This document shows, in pieces, positions 17,924-28,356 of a DNA stretch of 64,000 nucleotides. Every line of letters begins with the position of its first letter. Positions within the stretch are counted from its first letter, which is position 1. The notes beneath the pieces are model-generated. The model searched no databases. It was not told the origin of the DNA and saw only the letters and a list, made by a program, of their open reading frames with translations. A program made the position numbers and the translations under genes. Origin of the DNA: Protonemura montana (lineage: Eukaryota; Arthropoda; Insecta; Plecoptera; Nemouridae); contig OX387611.1 of assembly GCA_947568835.1 (NCBI GenBank), positions 7,568,001 to 7,632,000 of the forward strand. Reading direction: 5' to 3'.

Positions 17924-19687
17924 TTAGACTCGCAATCCCCCGGTCTGCTCTTGGTATACTTCAATTACGTCATCATTTTCCATCTCGAGCTGTTTCGGAG
18001 TTTCGTCGTCGTTGATTCGCCTCCCGTCGAATAGAAACCGGAGGGAGGTCATCGGCACGCCCTGGACAAAGATAATTTGCATTAGAAGTGTTTCAAGCTT
18101 ACGAGAGAAGATACCAGCCTAAGGATTGTCCAACCCCAGGATTACAAACAACAGGAAGCTAAAAACTCACGACATTTCAGTTATTATTTTAGAGACAAGA
18201 TTTCAAAATACCTATTATTTCTGCAAAATTGGTAGAAACATTCTTAGAATAGCTCGAAAACAGAAGATCTCAGGACGATAAAAGCTTTAGAGCAAAAGGA
18301 AAGCGGCAGACTATAGCGGTGATGGTTAGCAGTGTTTTTTCAAAGTACAGTAAGTCACACCAAAACTACCGTTGGCGCTTCTGCCGAAATAAAAAAAACT
18401 TTCTTGCAAATGACCTAGGGAATTATTTTCCAGATATAATAAGTATTTGGCGATCCTGCCATCAAGATAAAAACTGAAATTTCGTTTGTGAGTTGGTAGC
18501 AACCTTGGGGGGGGGCAGTCCTAGTGCTGGTCATTTCTCTCTAGTAGGTTTACTGCCTTGTCTTATCTTCTGCTTGAATTGTAAACCAAAAATACATACT
18601 TGGTCAGAGACCTTAATTTTGTTTGATTTTAGTATGATTATCATTAAGCAATATAAATTCTGCAAACATACATGGGACTTTAAAATGACATAAATATGTT
18701 TTCCAAAAATGTTTAACTAATTGCATTGAAAGCGATTGAGATATCATCGACACTCGCTTTACATTAAGAAACTTGAGCGATTTAAGATTTTGCCTGCCTC
18801 ACTCTATAGGTGGGAAATAATGGGACATTTCTATCAGACGACACCATTTTCAACCATTGCCCTATTATTTAGAATTTTGAACATAGGTGTTGGTCGTGTT
18901 AGACTTGCCATCCGCCAAGCTCGTTAGCTGGCGGTTTAACTTTATTATTTATAGTCCCGCTAGAGCCATGGTAAATTTGGGTCCAAGCACACCTAGGCCT
19001 AAACCCCTCACTCATTTTCACTCATTTTAGATTAGAAAACTGTTGCATTGTTGTCTCGTTCAAGAGCTCTCTTCAAGAGCAGAAACAGCAGGATTATGAT
19101 GAATTACAATATTCGAACAACCTCCTCAAACACTGTGAGAGCACGTCACCATCAGAAGACTCTAATGCAGTTTGAAGATATCGTAGGGAGTGGCTGCCTA
19201 AATGTATAACGATGTGACTGAACCGAAGGCTGCCAAGAAACATTAATCAAGCTCAAGACATAACACTCACCACTCGATCACTGTAAGACTTCTTCAACTT
19301 TCCCATTTGTGTGGTCATTTTCACCCTGAAGTGTATTTCATTTGAGTCCTGCAAAAGTACAATGGACACGTGTTTTAGGCTACGGCCGTCAATCAGTTTT
19401 GATAATTTTCAGCGTTTGGGATATCCTACAAAAAAAGGACAAGCAAAGTAAAAAAATGTTATCGGTAAGTAAGGGTAACTTACGTTTCCAACCACTTTTA
19501 ACTTAATATACTCCGAATTAGCATCTGCGGCGGCGTCTGCCTTTGCATCCTGTAAACAACAAGCATTGAAATTGACTTTATGAGTGTATTATGAGTTCAA
19601 CGTTTTTTGCGACATCATTACACTATAAACGAAAGACTGACTGTTTGATCAATCTGTCTCAATGTTTTATACCTGAGTATCAGACAT
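17924..19687 (-). CDS. SUMO1: SUMO, SUMO1-type (4 exons)
   Basis: Exons 19687-19673 (MSDTQ), 19549-19484, 19348-19271 and 18061-17924 all join in phase 0 with GT-AG borders and give 98 residues. The beta-grasp core is unmistakable ([40 protein letters not shown]). It ends [16 protein letters not shown]: a SENP protease would cut after GG, exposing the glycine joined to lysines of targets. VKMTT and VPMxSLRFLF match SUMO1 rather than the SUMO2/3 type (Drosophila smt3). No internal VKxE near the N-terminus suggests poor chain formation, as for SUMO1. The 1.2 kb last intron carries no recognised gene. The 3' UTR probably runs to the minus-strand AATAAA near 16910. Confidence 0.95.
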
Positions 19688-19689
19688 TA

Positions 19690-20990
19690 TTTATTAATGA
19701 AATGAGAACACGCGCCAAGGATAGAATCCAGAAACTCGACTCGAACCGACAAGCGACTCTCCTCTGTTGCCGTACCACAGCCTTTGAGAATTGGAGGACA
19801 TTCGTGATACCAACATAAACTTTGGATCATATTTGAATCTCGAAAAACGAAAATAAAATAAATTGTAGTTTTGAGCTTTACTAGCTCATTGTCGTGCAAT
19901 AAATAGCAGTGATATTTTTTAACCCTATTTTATTTATTTTCTGGGTGAAAAAAGGAAAAGTGCAAAGAAAATATAGCAATCGAGGTTTAATTTTTTTTTT
20001 TTGCCTGCCTGTACTATTTGTGATCTCGAACTTGTAGGGTTAGAGGGCTGTGAATATCCTCCATCTTTGAATAATTTCAAGAATTTTGCTCCTATAAATT
20101 ATTTTCTGGTTGTAAATATGTATTCTATCTAAATCTATTTAGATTGTCTGTAACAAGTCACACCAATTTTAAGAATTGCAAAATCTTATTTTTGTGACGC
20201 AACTGGCGCATTATATTGTGTTAATAAATCGATTTAACCTCTGAACTCAGACTTTGCATGCTTATTTTAGTAGGTACCTACCTACCTAGGTAGTGAAAAC
20301 ATGTGAAAATCATCTTGCCGAGTACTAACAATTACATTGCGTTGATCTATAACAAATTGGGTAGGAAGTCAAATGCTGCACAATGTCATCAATTGGAAAT
20401 GAAAGATATAAATTGCATCGGACCAAAAACCTAAAGTTTGCCAAGGCACTACCATACTACACTAAATGTTAGCGTCACGGCTTATGCATTTATATCACTT
20501 TATTGTCAGGTGAATTTGGGTCCTTTTTTTTATTCAGTGGTCAGTGAAACATATAGCAAGGCTTAAATGATAATGCAAGTCAAATGTCATAGGTTTAAGA
20601 CAGCTCTTCGTCTTTGGCTTCTGTTGTCAATTAAACGCTAACCTGTTATTCAGCCGATTGGCAATCCAATCCATACCCTGTAAGCTATGGTTATTACTGA
20701 GCTAAAGACTAAAAATGCACTAGATTTCAGCTGACCACTTTTCTTGCCCAATGGGTCTCTTTTGAAGCATAAACAAAAAACAGCATTCACGGCTCCGAGC
20801 CGTGTTACAAATATTGACGTTAAGAAAACTGTATGTAACTTGATCAGAGATGCCCAGACCTTAGTCTGTGGCTCTTTCAAAATTTCATATTAAATGTGTT
20901 TTTTCCATACATGGGTTCAATAAATAAATTGCAGCAAACGTTCCCGATGAAAAAATATTGTTGGATAACTTTGTCCACTATAAATTGCTG
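19690..20990. other. Spacer between TOM20-like gene and SUMO start
   Basis: Contains the SUMO 5' flank. No other exon recognised. AT-rich, with no obvious repeat family. Confidence 0.35.
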
Positions 20991-20991
20991 T

Positions 20992-21432
20992 CTATTTTAT
21001 TTTATTTCTCCAAACATAAAACCAACGCTTAAAATCATCTAAAAGCTGTGATAAATACACGTTACAGGAAGGTGAAACATCACAAAATCCATTAGCAGTC
21101 ATTTTATGTTCTAGTTCATCATAAATATCCACTGGCAGGTTTTCCCTTAATGCTTTCAGGACGGTTATTGCTTTTCCTGACACTGCCACAGCGTTTGATA
21201 GGTGGAATATTGCCTCTTCATTTTTGCCGCGGAGCAAGGATTTTTGACCAAAATTGAGCTCTTGTAGGTACAACATTCTGGCTTCCAGCTTCCGCTGCTT
21301 AATCTTGAGTTGTTCAACTCTATGAGTAGGACTGTTTCTTCTCTTTCGATCGTAGTACAGAAATGCTCCGACGAAAACCCCTCCAATGAAAGCACTTTTC
21401 AAGTTAGAGTTGGAGAAGCAGGAAGCTGTCAT
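20992..21432 (-). CDS. TOM20-like mitochondrial import receptor, intronless
   Basis: A single 146-codon frame. An N-terminal membrane anchor (about residues 12-27, SAFIGGVFVGAFLYYD) is followed by the basic stop-transfer DRKRR, as in TOM20. A TPR-like receptor region follows, with GQKSLLRGKNEEAIFHLSNA, a VSGK stretch and LRENLPVDIYDELEHKM, which align with the TOM20 G-E-x-L, H-L-x-N-A and L-P blocks. Known: TOM20 sits in the outer mitochondrial membrane and binds presequences. The acidic tail of animal TOM20 is replaced by a basic, aromatic one (DDFKRWFYVWRNKIK). The lack of introns and the divergence suggest a retrogene or testis-type paralogue rather than the main TOM20. The frame is intact, so it is probably functional. 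Confidence 0.8.
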   Translation of the reverse strand: MTASCFSNSNLKSAFIGGVFVGAFLYYDRKRRNSPTHRVEQLKIKQRKLEARMLYLQELNFGQKSLLRGKNEEAIFHLSNAVAVSGKAITVLKALRENLPVDIYDELEHKMTANGFCDVSPSCNVYLSQLLDDFKRWFYVWRNKIK

Positions 21433-22339
21433 CTCAATAAATAAATTTGTCTTGAAGCTTAGAAATAATTCTGGAATGGTTAAATTACATTACACACCCA
21501 TGACTAATTTTGTCACAGAGGCTGTTTCCATGGAGTGCTAAAAAACCTAAATTGTTAAGTGTTATAAAAAAAATTGAATTTTTGATGTATTTGTTTTACA
21601 ATGGTTTTTGTTTATTTTACTGTTTCATCTTGGATAAAAACAGAAGTAGGAAAAAATATTAAAAAAAACCGACCGCATTCGGTAGGATAGCGAGGTTGGA
21701 AAAATGTGTGACCAAACCCCGGAACCTCCCCCTGGAATATGTGACTGTTAAGAAATCGACAAGGTATTGCCAAGAAATGAATCACGTTATTATTTATTCA
21801 GTCAAATTTTGAGTCAAATGTTGAATTTTAGATAAAGTAGGGGATATCTTTCCCATTACTTCCTGAAAGGTTGAACAAACATGGATGTAGACGAATACTT
21901 TCCAAAAATTATCACATTTTCATAGAGGATTACACAAACAATGATGAAATAATACATTGTCCACAAACAATATTGCAATAATTTACATTTGTCTACAAGT
22001 GTGTCATATACAGAAATTAAAGAAAATCACAGAAACCGTGCTTTTTATTTACTTTTTTTTATAACTCTTTTTGTAGAACTGAAATATCAGAAAGAAGGTA
22101 CTGAAATGATGCCATCCAGGATTTCAATTTGTAGAACAAGACCCTCTTAAAATGCATTCACAAAAAACAAGTATACATGTAGCAAAGAATCATGTAGTAG
22201 AAAAGAATAGACCGGTTACAGACTTAACAAAAGCAAAATAAGATCTCTTAAAACTGGGCTAAATATTTAATTTTGGTAAATCAAGATACCCATAGGAATC
22301 ACATATGCTTTGCAGATTTTTAGGGGTTATTGGACGAAA

Positions 22340-22780
22340 TAATCCACAGCCATGGTGTGATTAATACTGCACAAACTCCAGGCAAGGCTGGGATATGAGA
22401 CGTGGTACATGGGGGCAGGGTCCACGTTAGGCAGGGTGCGATGGAACAGGGTGGGTTCTTGGCACGCTGCAAGTACAGCCATGGTGTGGTTCATACCCTG
22501 CGACCTCCAGGCAAGGCTGGGACACGTGACGTGGGACATGGGGGCAGGGTCCACGTCTGGCAGGGCGCGATGGAACAGGGTGGGTTCTTGGCACGCTGCA
22601 AGTACAGCCATGGTGTGGTGTTGATACCCTGCGACCTCCAGGCAAGGCTGGGACACGTGACGTGGGACATGGGGGCAGGGTCCACGTTAGGCAGAGCGCA
22701 ATGGGACAGGCTAGGTTCTTGCCATGCTGCAAGCAGAGCCATATTGTGGTTCGTACATACCCCAGGTTTAGTAAAAAAAC
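22340..22780. repeat. Minisatellite, about 129-bp unit, 3.5 copies
   Basis: GC-rich units with AAGTACAGCCATGGTGTGGT at 22471, 22600 and (diverged) 22731. Each also has GGACATGGGGGCAGGGTCCA and TTCTTGGCACGCTGC. The spacing is 129-131. As 129 is a multiple of three, ORFs of 70-129 codons appear on both strands but are artefacts. It lies just 3' of the VOPP1-like gene. Confidence 0.9.
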
Positions 22781-22924
22781 CCCAGAGCTAATGTAAACCT
22801 GTCTTCACAAAAAACCAATATCAACGTCTATATTTACCGGCAGAAATGTAGCTACTTTTACTTAAAGTCAGCATATTATTGCGGGTGTAAAAATGTTATA
22901 TTAGTCTTTTGTACCAATTTCTAG

Positions 22925-23135
22925 TATTTGAGACTGGTTAACACTTAATTTGTCTTCATTAATGCTAACCTCAACAATTGATGTACATTGACTGATCATT
23001 TGAGATGTGATTACTAAATTGTAATGGTTTGTCAAAAGAAATCAAATACCATGTACCATTGCTGGCACATTTACTCAGCAGTCAGCTGAACAATTCACAT
23101 TAGCGCCGAGACTCTGACATAACCTCACCACGTCC
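22925..23135. repeat. Dispersed repeat family D copy
   Basis: TTTGAGACTGGTTAACACTT, AATGCTAACCTCAACAATTG and TAGCGCCGAGACTCTGACAT match the copies at 7.6, 41.3 and 54 kb. It starts about 20 bases past the stop codon of the small membrane-protein gene, so it probably forms its 3' UTR. Confidence 0.65.
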
Positions 23136-23155
23136 CCAACGTCCCCACGTCAGTT

Positions 23156-25523
23156 TTATCCTTTGTGACTAGTGTCCACATAGCCAGGGGGTAGCACCAG
23201 TTCCGTGTACAGCGCCGTCTGACGAAAACCGAGCGGAGGGGCACTGCCTCTCACAGTTAGCACAGGTTGTGCGGCGGGGTAGGCTGGATCCAACGGCCCC
23301 AACTCGGGCACCGTTTCTCCATTGGGCACCATCACAGAAACCGCTGGAAGCGAAAACAGAGCAAAGTCTTTAACTTGAAATTTGTAATTTTATTTATTAC
23401 TTACAAGTGTACCTTTTGTTGCACAGTCGAAAGGTACTTGAAATCAGTAAATTATTTTTACGATAAAATAAAATAATGATAAACAAGCACTTTTTAAGCA
23501 TCTTTTTTCTTCCTTAAGTCTTGGACAGTTGGATCTGATGCCTGAGAAAGCTTTGTTTAATTTCTTTGATTTCCAAAAAAAGTATTAGCGCATTTTAAGA
23601 AGTGCTAGACCAATTTGATTAATTTTTTTAAGATATCTTTTTGGTTGTTTGACGTGGACTTCATGTGTTTTTCAGCATAATCAAGGTCATAGAGTAGGAT
23701 TACAAATCAAAATGTAAATCCAGTCATTAACAAATTTCCAATACCAAGCGTTCTTAAATGTGCGCTCACCAAAATCTCAAAACTCTCTCACTACCAGAAA
23801 AGCCCGTCACAAGAATCGAACCTGAGACCTCCTGTTTGCACGGCAGACTTGGCAATTTCACTACCAAGATATTCAGCTATCAGGATTAAACGTGGTACCC
23901 CCCAAATACAATGCAGTCATGGCGCTCTCATACCAGGATAGCCGGCCACCAGGATCAAACCTGGAACCTCCCGAATGCAAGGCAGACTTGGTACTCTCAC
24001 TACCAGGATAGCCGGCTACCAGAATCGAACCTAGGACCTCCGGAATGCAAGACAGACACAATATCACCCCAATGTGCTTGGTTATTCAAGGATGATCCTT
24101 GACTCACCGTGCTTAGCCTTGGCCTTGCCGGGATACCGCGGCTGAATAAGACCACCAGGCCCGCTGACCGCAGACCCCAGCGGTGCAGGGGTTGAAACGT
24201 TCCGTATGCGGACGAGGTCATGTTGAGTCCGCCGGCACGCGCTGGCAACGTATGACAGCGCAGCCGTTAGCGCAAACAGCGCCACTAGCGCGATGCCCAG
24301 CCTGGGGAAAATGTTTTGCAATGGTAATTGGTACAAAAACTTGCAACAAGAAAGCTGGCCTAAATTATAAGGAGCACGATCACATTTTTTAGCATATCAG
24401 CCTCGGAAAGGCGGTACATTCTTCAGTTATATCGCCTATGTTAAGCAAGTGCTTGTGTATCGATGGTGACATCACAATACATTCTTCGGCTAAAGCATTA
24501 TGCCAAGCCAGTGCTTGTGTATCGATGATGACATCACAATACATTCTTCGGCTATAGCGTCATGCCAAGCCAGCTGGCTTGGCAAGGCGTGTATCGATGT
24601 CATCATCAGTTCAATGAGCGGTGGAGAATAAGGTGCAGGATGCTTAAAAAAAGTACATGAATGATTGTTCTGGTGAGTGACGGACTTGCTCTGTTGTAAT
24701 TGACTTGTGGTCCTAAAAAGGACCTAAAAAGCACATTTAAAAAACACATCCTAAAAAACACATTCATGATTGTTTTTTTTTAATCCATCTTTCCAAGCTG
24801 AAATGCCAATCTTTCAATAGGTATTCGAATACCAATCCAAACTATCTATCAAGGCATCCAGTACATGCCTTGTACTTTTTGATAAAATGCTATTTGTAGT
24901 ATGTTGAAGAAGATCATTTTGTTCAAGACCTATACATTTTTAACTTAAAAAAAAAAATTCAGAACATTGCCTTCAAGAAAGGTGGTGACTTTATAAGGGT
25001 CTATAAGTTGAACTTACCAGAAATACCAGGTCTCCCAGACCTCACGGTGTTGACGATTCAGCAAGCAGCAGTGAGCGTTGCAGCAATAAAGTTGATCCGG
25101 TGTACAGCTGTAAAAAAAAGCCGATGTCTCAACGTTGATGCAATATTTGCTTTTTTAAATCAGTAGTCTCGGATGCTGAAATGAATTTAAGATTTTAAAG
25201 TGGCAATTTCAAAGTTAAGACTGTATCCTATGGAAACATTTTACTAAAAGCAGAACAGAACTTATTAGTTTTGTAAGGTGTCACATACAAAAATGTCTTA
25301 CACGGTTACGAATTTTGTACAGAATTTACCAGATGTTTTATATTGAAATCAAAGCTATGGGCCCAGCCCCTGTGCCCCTAGGGCCACAACCAAGCCAAAG
25401 GGGCTTTGCTAGCCTTGAATTCGTATTTTGTTAGACCAACTTTAGATAACTCAGCAGAAAAACTTACTTGAGTGTGAGGATGAAGTCAAAAGTGTTTTGT
25501 TGGCAGTCATTGGATCGGGCCAT
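23156..25523 (-). CDS. Small Cys-rich single-pass membrane protein, VOPP1/WBP1-like (4 exons)
   Basis: Exons 25523-25468, 25107-25018, 24301-24108 and 23343-23156 join in phase (2, 2, 1) with good GT-AG borders, giving 175 residues. An in-frame TAG precedes the ATG, fixing the start. The first 45 residues hold a cysteine cluster (LNCTPDQLYCCNAHCC). WYFW leads into one membrane helix (LGIALVALFALTAALSYVA) and then CRR. The cytoplasmic tail is Pro/Gly-rich and ends near LPPGYVDT. The CC...HCC...WYFW arrangement resembles VOPP1 and WBP1/WBP1L, endolysosomal proteins that bind WW domains, but no clear PPxY is present (PPGYV is the nearest), so the family call is tentative. Intron 3 holds a tandem tRNA-like array. 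The 5' UTR is probably spliced: an acceptor precedes the first coding exon. Confidence 0.75.
23765..24065 (-). repeat. Four tandem 70-bp tRNA-like units
   Basis: On the minus strand, four direct units about 70 bases apart each contain a B-box-like sequence (GGTTCGATTCTGG, GGTTTGATCCTGG, GTTTAATCCTG, GGTTCGATTCTTG). Upstream of it is a tRNA-like anticodon-arm stretch (CTGCCTTGCATTCGGGAGG), with GCCGGCTATCCTGGTAGTGA between units. The units resemble a tandemly repeated tRNA-derived SINE head. The array lies in intron 3 of the small membrane-protein gene. It is not likely to make mature tRNA. Confidence 0.75.
24418..24645. mobile_element. Second, rearranged copy of the 63-bp-repeat TIR element
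   Basis: Inverted relative to the 13.2 kb copy: GTGCTTGTGTATCGATG, GATGACATCACAATACATTC and TTCGGCTATAGCGTCATGCC recur about twice. The terminal TTCAATGAGCGG...GGAGAATAAGGTGCAGG matches one end of that element. It contains a perfect 20-base palindrome, GCCAAGCCAGCTGGCTTGGC (24564-24583). The other terminal repeat is missing. Confidence 0.75.
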
Positions 25524-25612
25524 GAACTAATTGATGAAGTCTGCAAAAAAAAATTCCAATTAAGTATGTTATGATTCGATTATTGGGGTTTAACGATGCA
25601 CTGTTTTGATTA

Positions 25613-25990
25613 CGGGCCCTGTGGCACTGGTCTAATGGCGGTGAATGAGCGGATAATGATGAGGATGATGATGAACCTAACCTAGTCTAGAAGGGAGGAG
25701 GGGAAACCTGATGCCGGCATTTAGCCTACTCCTGTCGAATAGCACCAAAGGGGACCACTGGCTTAACATCCCTTCTAAAGGACAGTACAACTCGAATAAC
25801 AAGATTCCTTCACAAATCCATGCTGTTGAGAGGTTGATAAGTAAGGCAAATAAAGCTGTTGAACTATCTTTGTTGAACTATCTTTCATCTCTTCAACCTC
25901 TTTATCGAAAGAAGCTGGTCATGTGGATGATGGTCACCCATCTAATACTTGATTCAGCACGGAATCCTGTTGCTTGAGCTATACCGTCCT
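25613..25990 (-). repeat. 5S-rRNA-derived SINE, near-complete
   Basis: Read on the minus strand, it starts with a decayed 5S-like head (near 25950-25990) and continues with the family body (inverse of TCCACAAATCCATGCCGTCG type sequence). It ends ...CATTAGACCAGTGCCACAGG. The 88-codon ORF inside it is an artefact. Confidence 0.8.
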
Positions 25991-27133
25991 TCAGAAAGAA
26001 TGTTTAGCAAGTGTCCCCCAGCAAATAGAACTGCACTGTTTCTCTTTCCAGGCCAGTTCTATGGGAAAACAGAAAAACTTTAAAACAATTCTCCAGGGGC
26101 AGACCCACAAAGTAGCATTACTCGTGGTAACATAAAAAAGCAGGATTGAGAAGCTTAGTAAGACGATCTCAGCATCTCAATGGCTAAAAAACGTTGAATG
26201 CTACCATTGAATCTCGATTGCATAATATTTTTATTTTTTTTCGAAGTTGACAGCGAACTTTGGACCAGTAAAAAACGTATGTTCATTTCACATGATATGT
26301 TGACCTTTCATTAGATTCTCTAAAGCGCTATCTACTGGGCTAAATATAACATATGTGAAAAACATATGTACATACAAACTTATCCAACACATTTTTTTTT
26401 ATATTTAACTTACATGGCCATATCTAACATATTCATTTAAATATAACATTCCATATATTTTTATTTTTAATCGAACTAAAGTTGTACTCTTTGACTGCAT
26501 CACCTATTTGCTATAATATAACTTACCAAAAAGATAAATACTCACTGTGATAACACCCAACATAGCAGAAAATTCTCAAGGACCAACAAACACTTTCACA
26601 GTTGGTATTTTTCAGCAAAGTTTTATGCACAAGGAAAATTCACAGTCCTTAATATCTTTCTTTTCTTCTCTTAACTCTCTCTAATTTCAAAATGTATTGC
26701 ACTTGTTTTCCAAGATCGAGTTATCTCTGTTTAAAACGTTGGTTGCTATGTTCTTGGAGATTATTATAATGATATGCGAGCAAGCGTTTTCGTCCACATA
26801 GTAAATATGTAAAATGGAGACACACCATCAGAAAGTAACTCACGGAAAATATTCTTAAAGTAACATCGTACCCATTGTCGTTGTTTCAAACAACTTTTCA
26901 ACTACAGAACACGGTTTTTATTCAGGATTAAGCGTTGTTCACCTTGAATGATATCGAATGGCTTTCCTTTCAGGAATGCTAGCTGCCACACTCACCCTTG
27001 TGGCTTGTATGGAACTAGCAAAAATCAATTCTAAGATATTGATCCATTTGTATCAATCAAACATTCATGTGTACTCAACAACATATGCGTCTGTTACCAT
27101 TTGAGGTAAAGTCAAGTCTTACACAAAACTTAC
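25991..27133. other. Intergenic region upstream of small membrane-protein gene
   Basis: AT-rich. A minus-strand donor-like GTGAGTATTT near 26555 could end a 5' UTR exon of that gene. A very short candidate exon on the minus strand (about 27004-27022, between TTTTTGCTAG and GTGAGTG) would extend the orphan exon at 27134-27244. Nothing else recognised. Confidence 0.3.
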
Positions 27134-27244
27134 CATTTTTCTTTATGAATTTAAAATGGTATGTTACGTAATCATTGCGTAATGCACATGGTAAAGGGCG
27201 TAACACATTTATCGGTAATTCAGTCTGTTTCTTTTCTTCTTTCT
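27134..27244 (-). CDS. Orphan candidate exon, unknown product
   Basis: A 111-base open segment between a good acceptor (CATTTTTAG) and a good donor (GTAAGTTTTG) on the minus strand. It starts and ends in phase 1, like every internal exon border of the zinc-finger gene just upstream. It encodes KEEKKQTELPINVLRPLPCA and more, rich in charged residues. No partner exon is convincing. It may be a remnant of a duplicated zinc-finger gene or an alternative exon. Confidence 0.3.
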
Positions 27245-27677
27245 CTAAAAATGAGAAAAATGTATTGTTAGTTATAAGGTTATTTTTTGTGAGGCATTCA
27301 TTTCTAATTTATTAACCTAAATTTTGAATATATGAATGTTTTTTTGCATTATCTTTATTGTTTGTAGTTATTACACTTTGTTGCAATATAGTTACTTAAT
27401 GCCAGGATATTACATCGATTTCAATCGATCTCAAGGTGCATATCAGATTCATGGGGCAAAAATAGTCTTGTTTAAATTTTAACATTATAATAAAGTTTAA
27501 ATACCATTTCCACTAAATAACTTGTTTGTGCCTAAAATGCCTGAAAACTTTCACGTATCCAATGAATTATTTATTTTTTGACATTTAGTAACATGATCTT
27601 GTTTTAGGAAGTATAAAAATACTAACTGCAATCCTTGCATGCTATGCTAGCAATGTTAGCAATGCATGCTAACTTTC

Positions 27678-27738
27678 AAGTTTGAATTCAACTGTTGGGT
27701 TGTGAACTGGTGGTGGTGAACTGGAAACCGTTGATGAA
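27678..27738 (-). pseudogene. Decayed copy of zinc-finger gene exon 2 segment
   Basis: Minus-strand sequence CAGTTCACAACCCAACAGTT GAATTC matches exon 2 of the C2H2 gene (31.7 kb), which encodes SPVHNPTVEFN. Here the frame reads PVHNPTVEFKLES and then a stop. It lies 0.6 kb beyond that gene's 3' end and suggests a partial duplication that has decayed. Confidence 0.6.
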
Positions 27739-28356
27739 ACCGAGAAGCAACCGAGAAGATATCAATAATTTCCTGGTAAAACGAAATAAACAGATTGAAA
27801 GCAAAATTACAAACCCTGATTAAAGACACCAGCGAAAAATTCCATTTAACCGTAAAACTATAGAAAAGTCCTACAAAAAAAAAACTATAAGCTTATATCG
27901 TGCTATGCAAAACAGTCAAAAAGCATTCGATCAGAGAGCGCCGCCCGCCCGGCAGTCAAAAGCAGCCAACCTTCCTGTGAAGCAACCAAAACCAACCAGC
28001 CCTAATCGTACAAACAGTACATTCCACCCCTATAATAGATTAAAAAATAGGATTTTGTTCCCTGCATTCCCAGAAAAAGGAGATGGAGGCAATACAACCC
28101 CAATTAGTAGGGTGGGGGCCATAAGGCATATTAAATTGAAATCACTCAAGGGCATATTAATCTATGGTATTAAGCACCCCGTTAAGTTCTTGCATAGATT
28201 GTCCTTGCTTTAAATGCACCAACAAAGTCTTGCCCTTCCAAGCTAGCACGTTTCTTGATGGATACATTGCAAAGGGCTTCCAATTTTATTTGGCAGAACT
28301 TATTTTATTTACACTTTCATTTTGAGAGAAAAAACCATTTTACAAACTTCACATTT

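Noticed and set aside
22327..22791. Overlapping ORFs of 70-129 codons on both strands
   Set aside because: They follow the 129-bp minisatellite, whose period is a multiple of three, and show no protein family features or splice context.
23765..24065. CRISPR array (regular 70-bp spacing)
   Set aside because: Units are continuous repeats without unique spacers and the DNA is eukaryotic with spliced genes.
25711..25977. 88-codon plus-strand ORF
   Set aside because: Lies wholly within a 5S-derived SINE copy.
27905..28213. 102-codon plus-strand ORF starting MQNSQKAFDQ
   Set aside because: Basic, composition-biased, no recognisable domain, no splice or promoter support, and antisense to the 3' flank of the zinc-finger gene.
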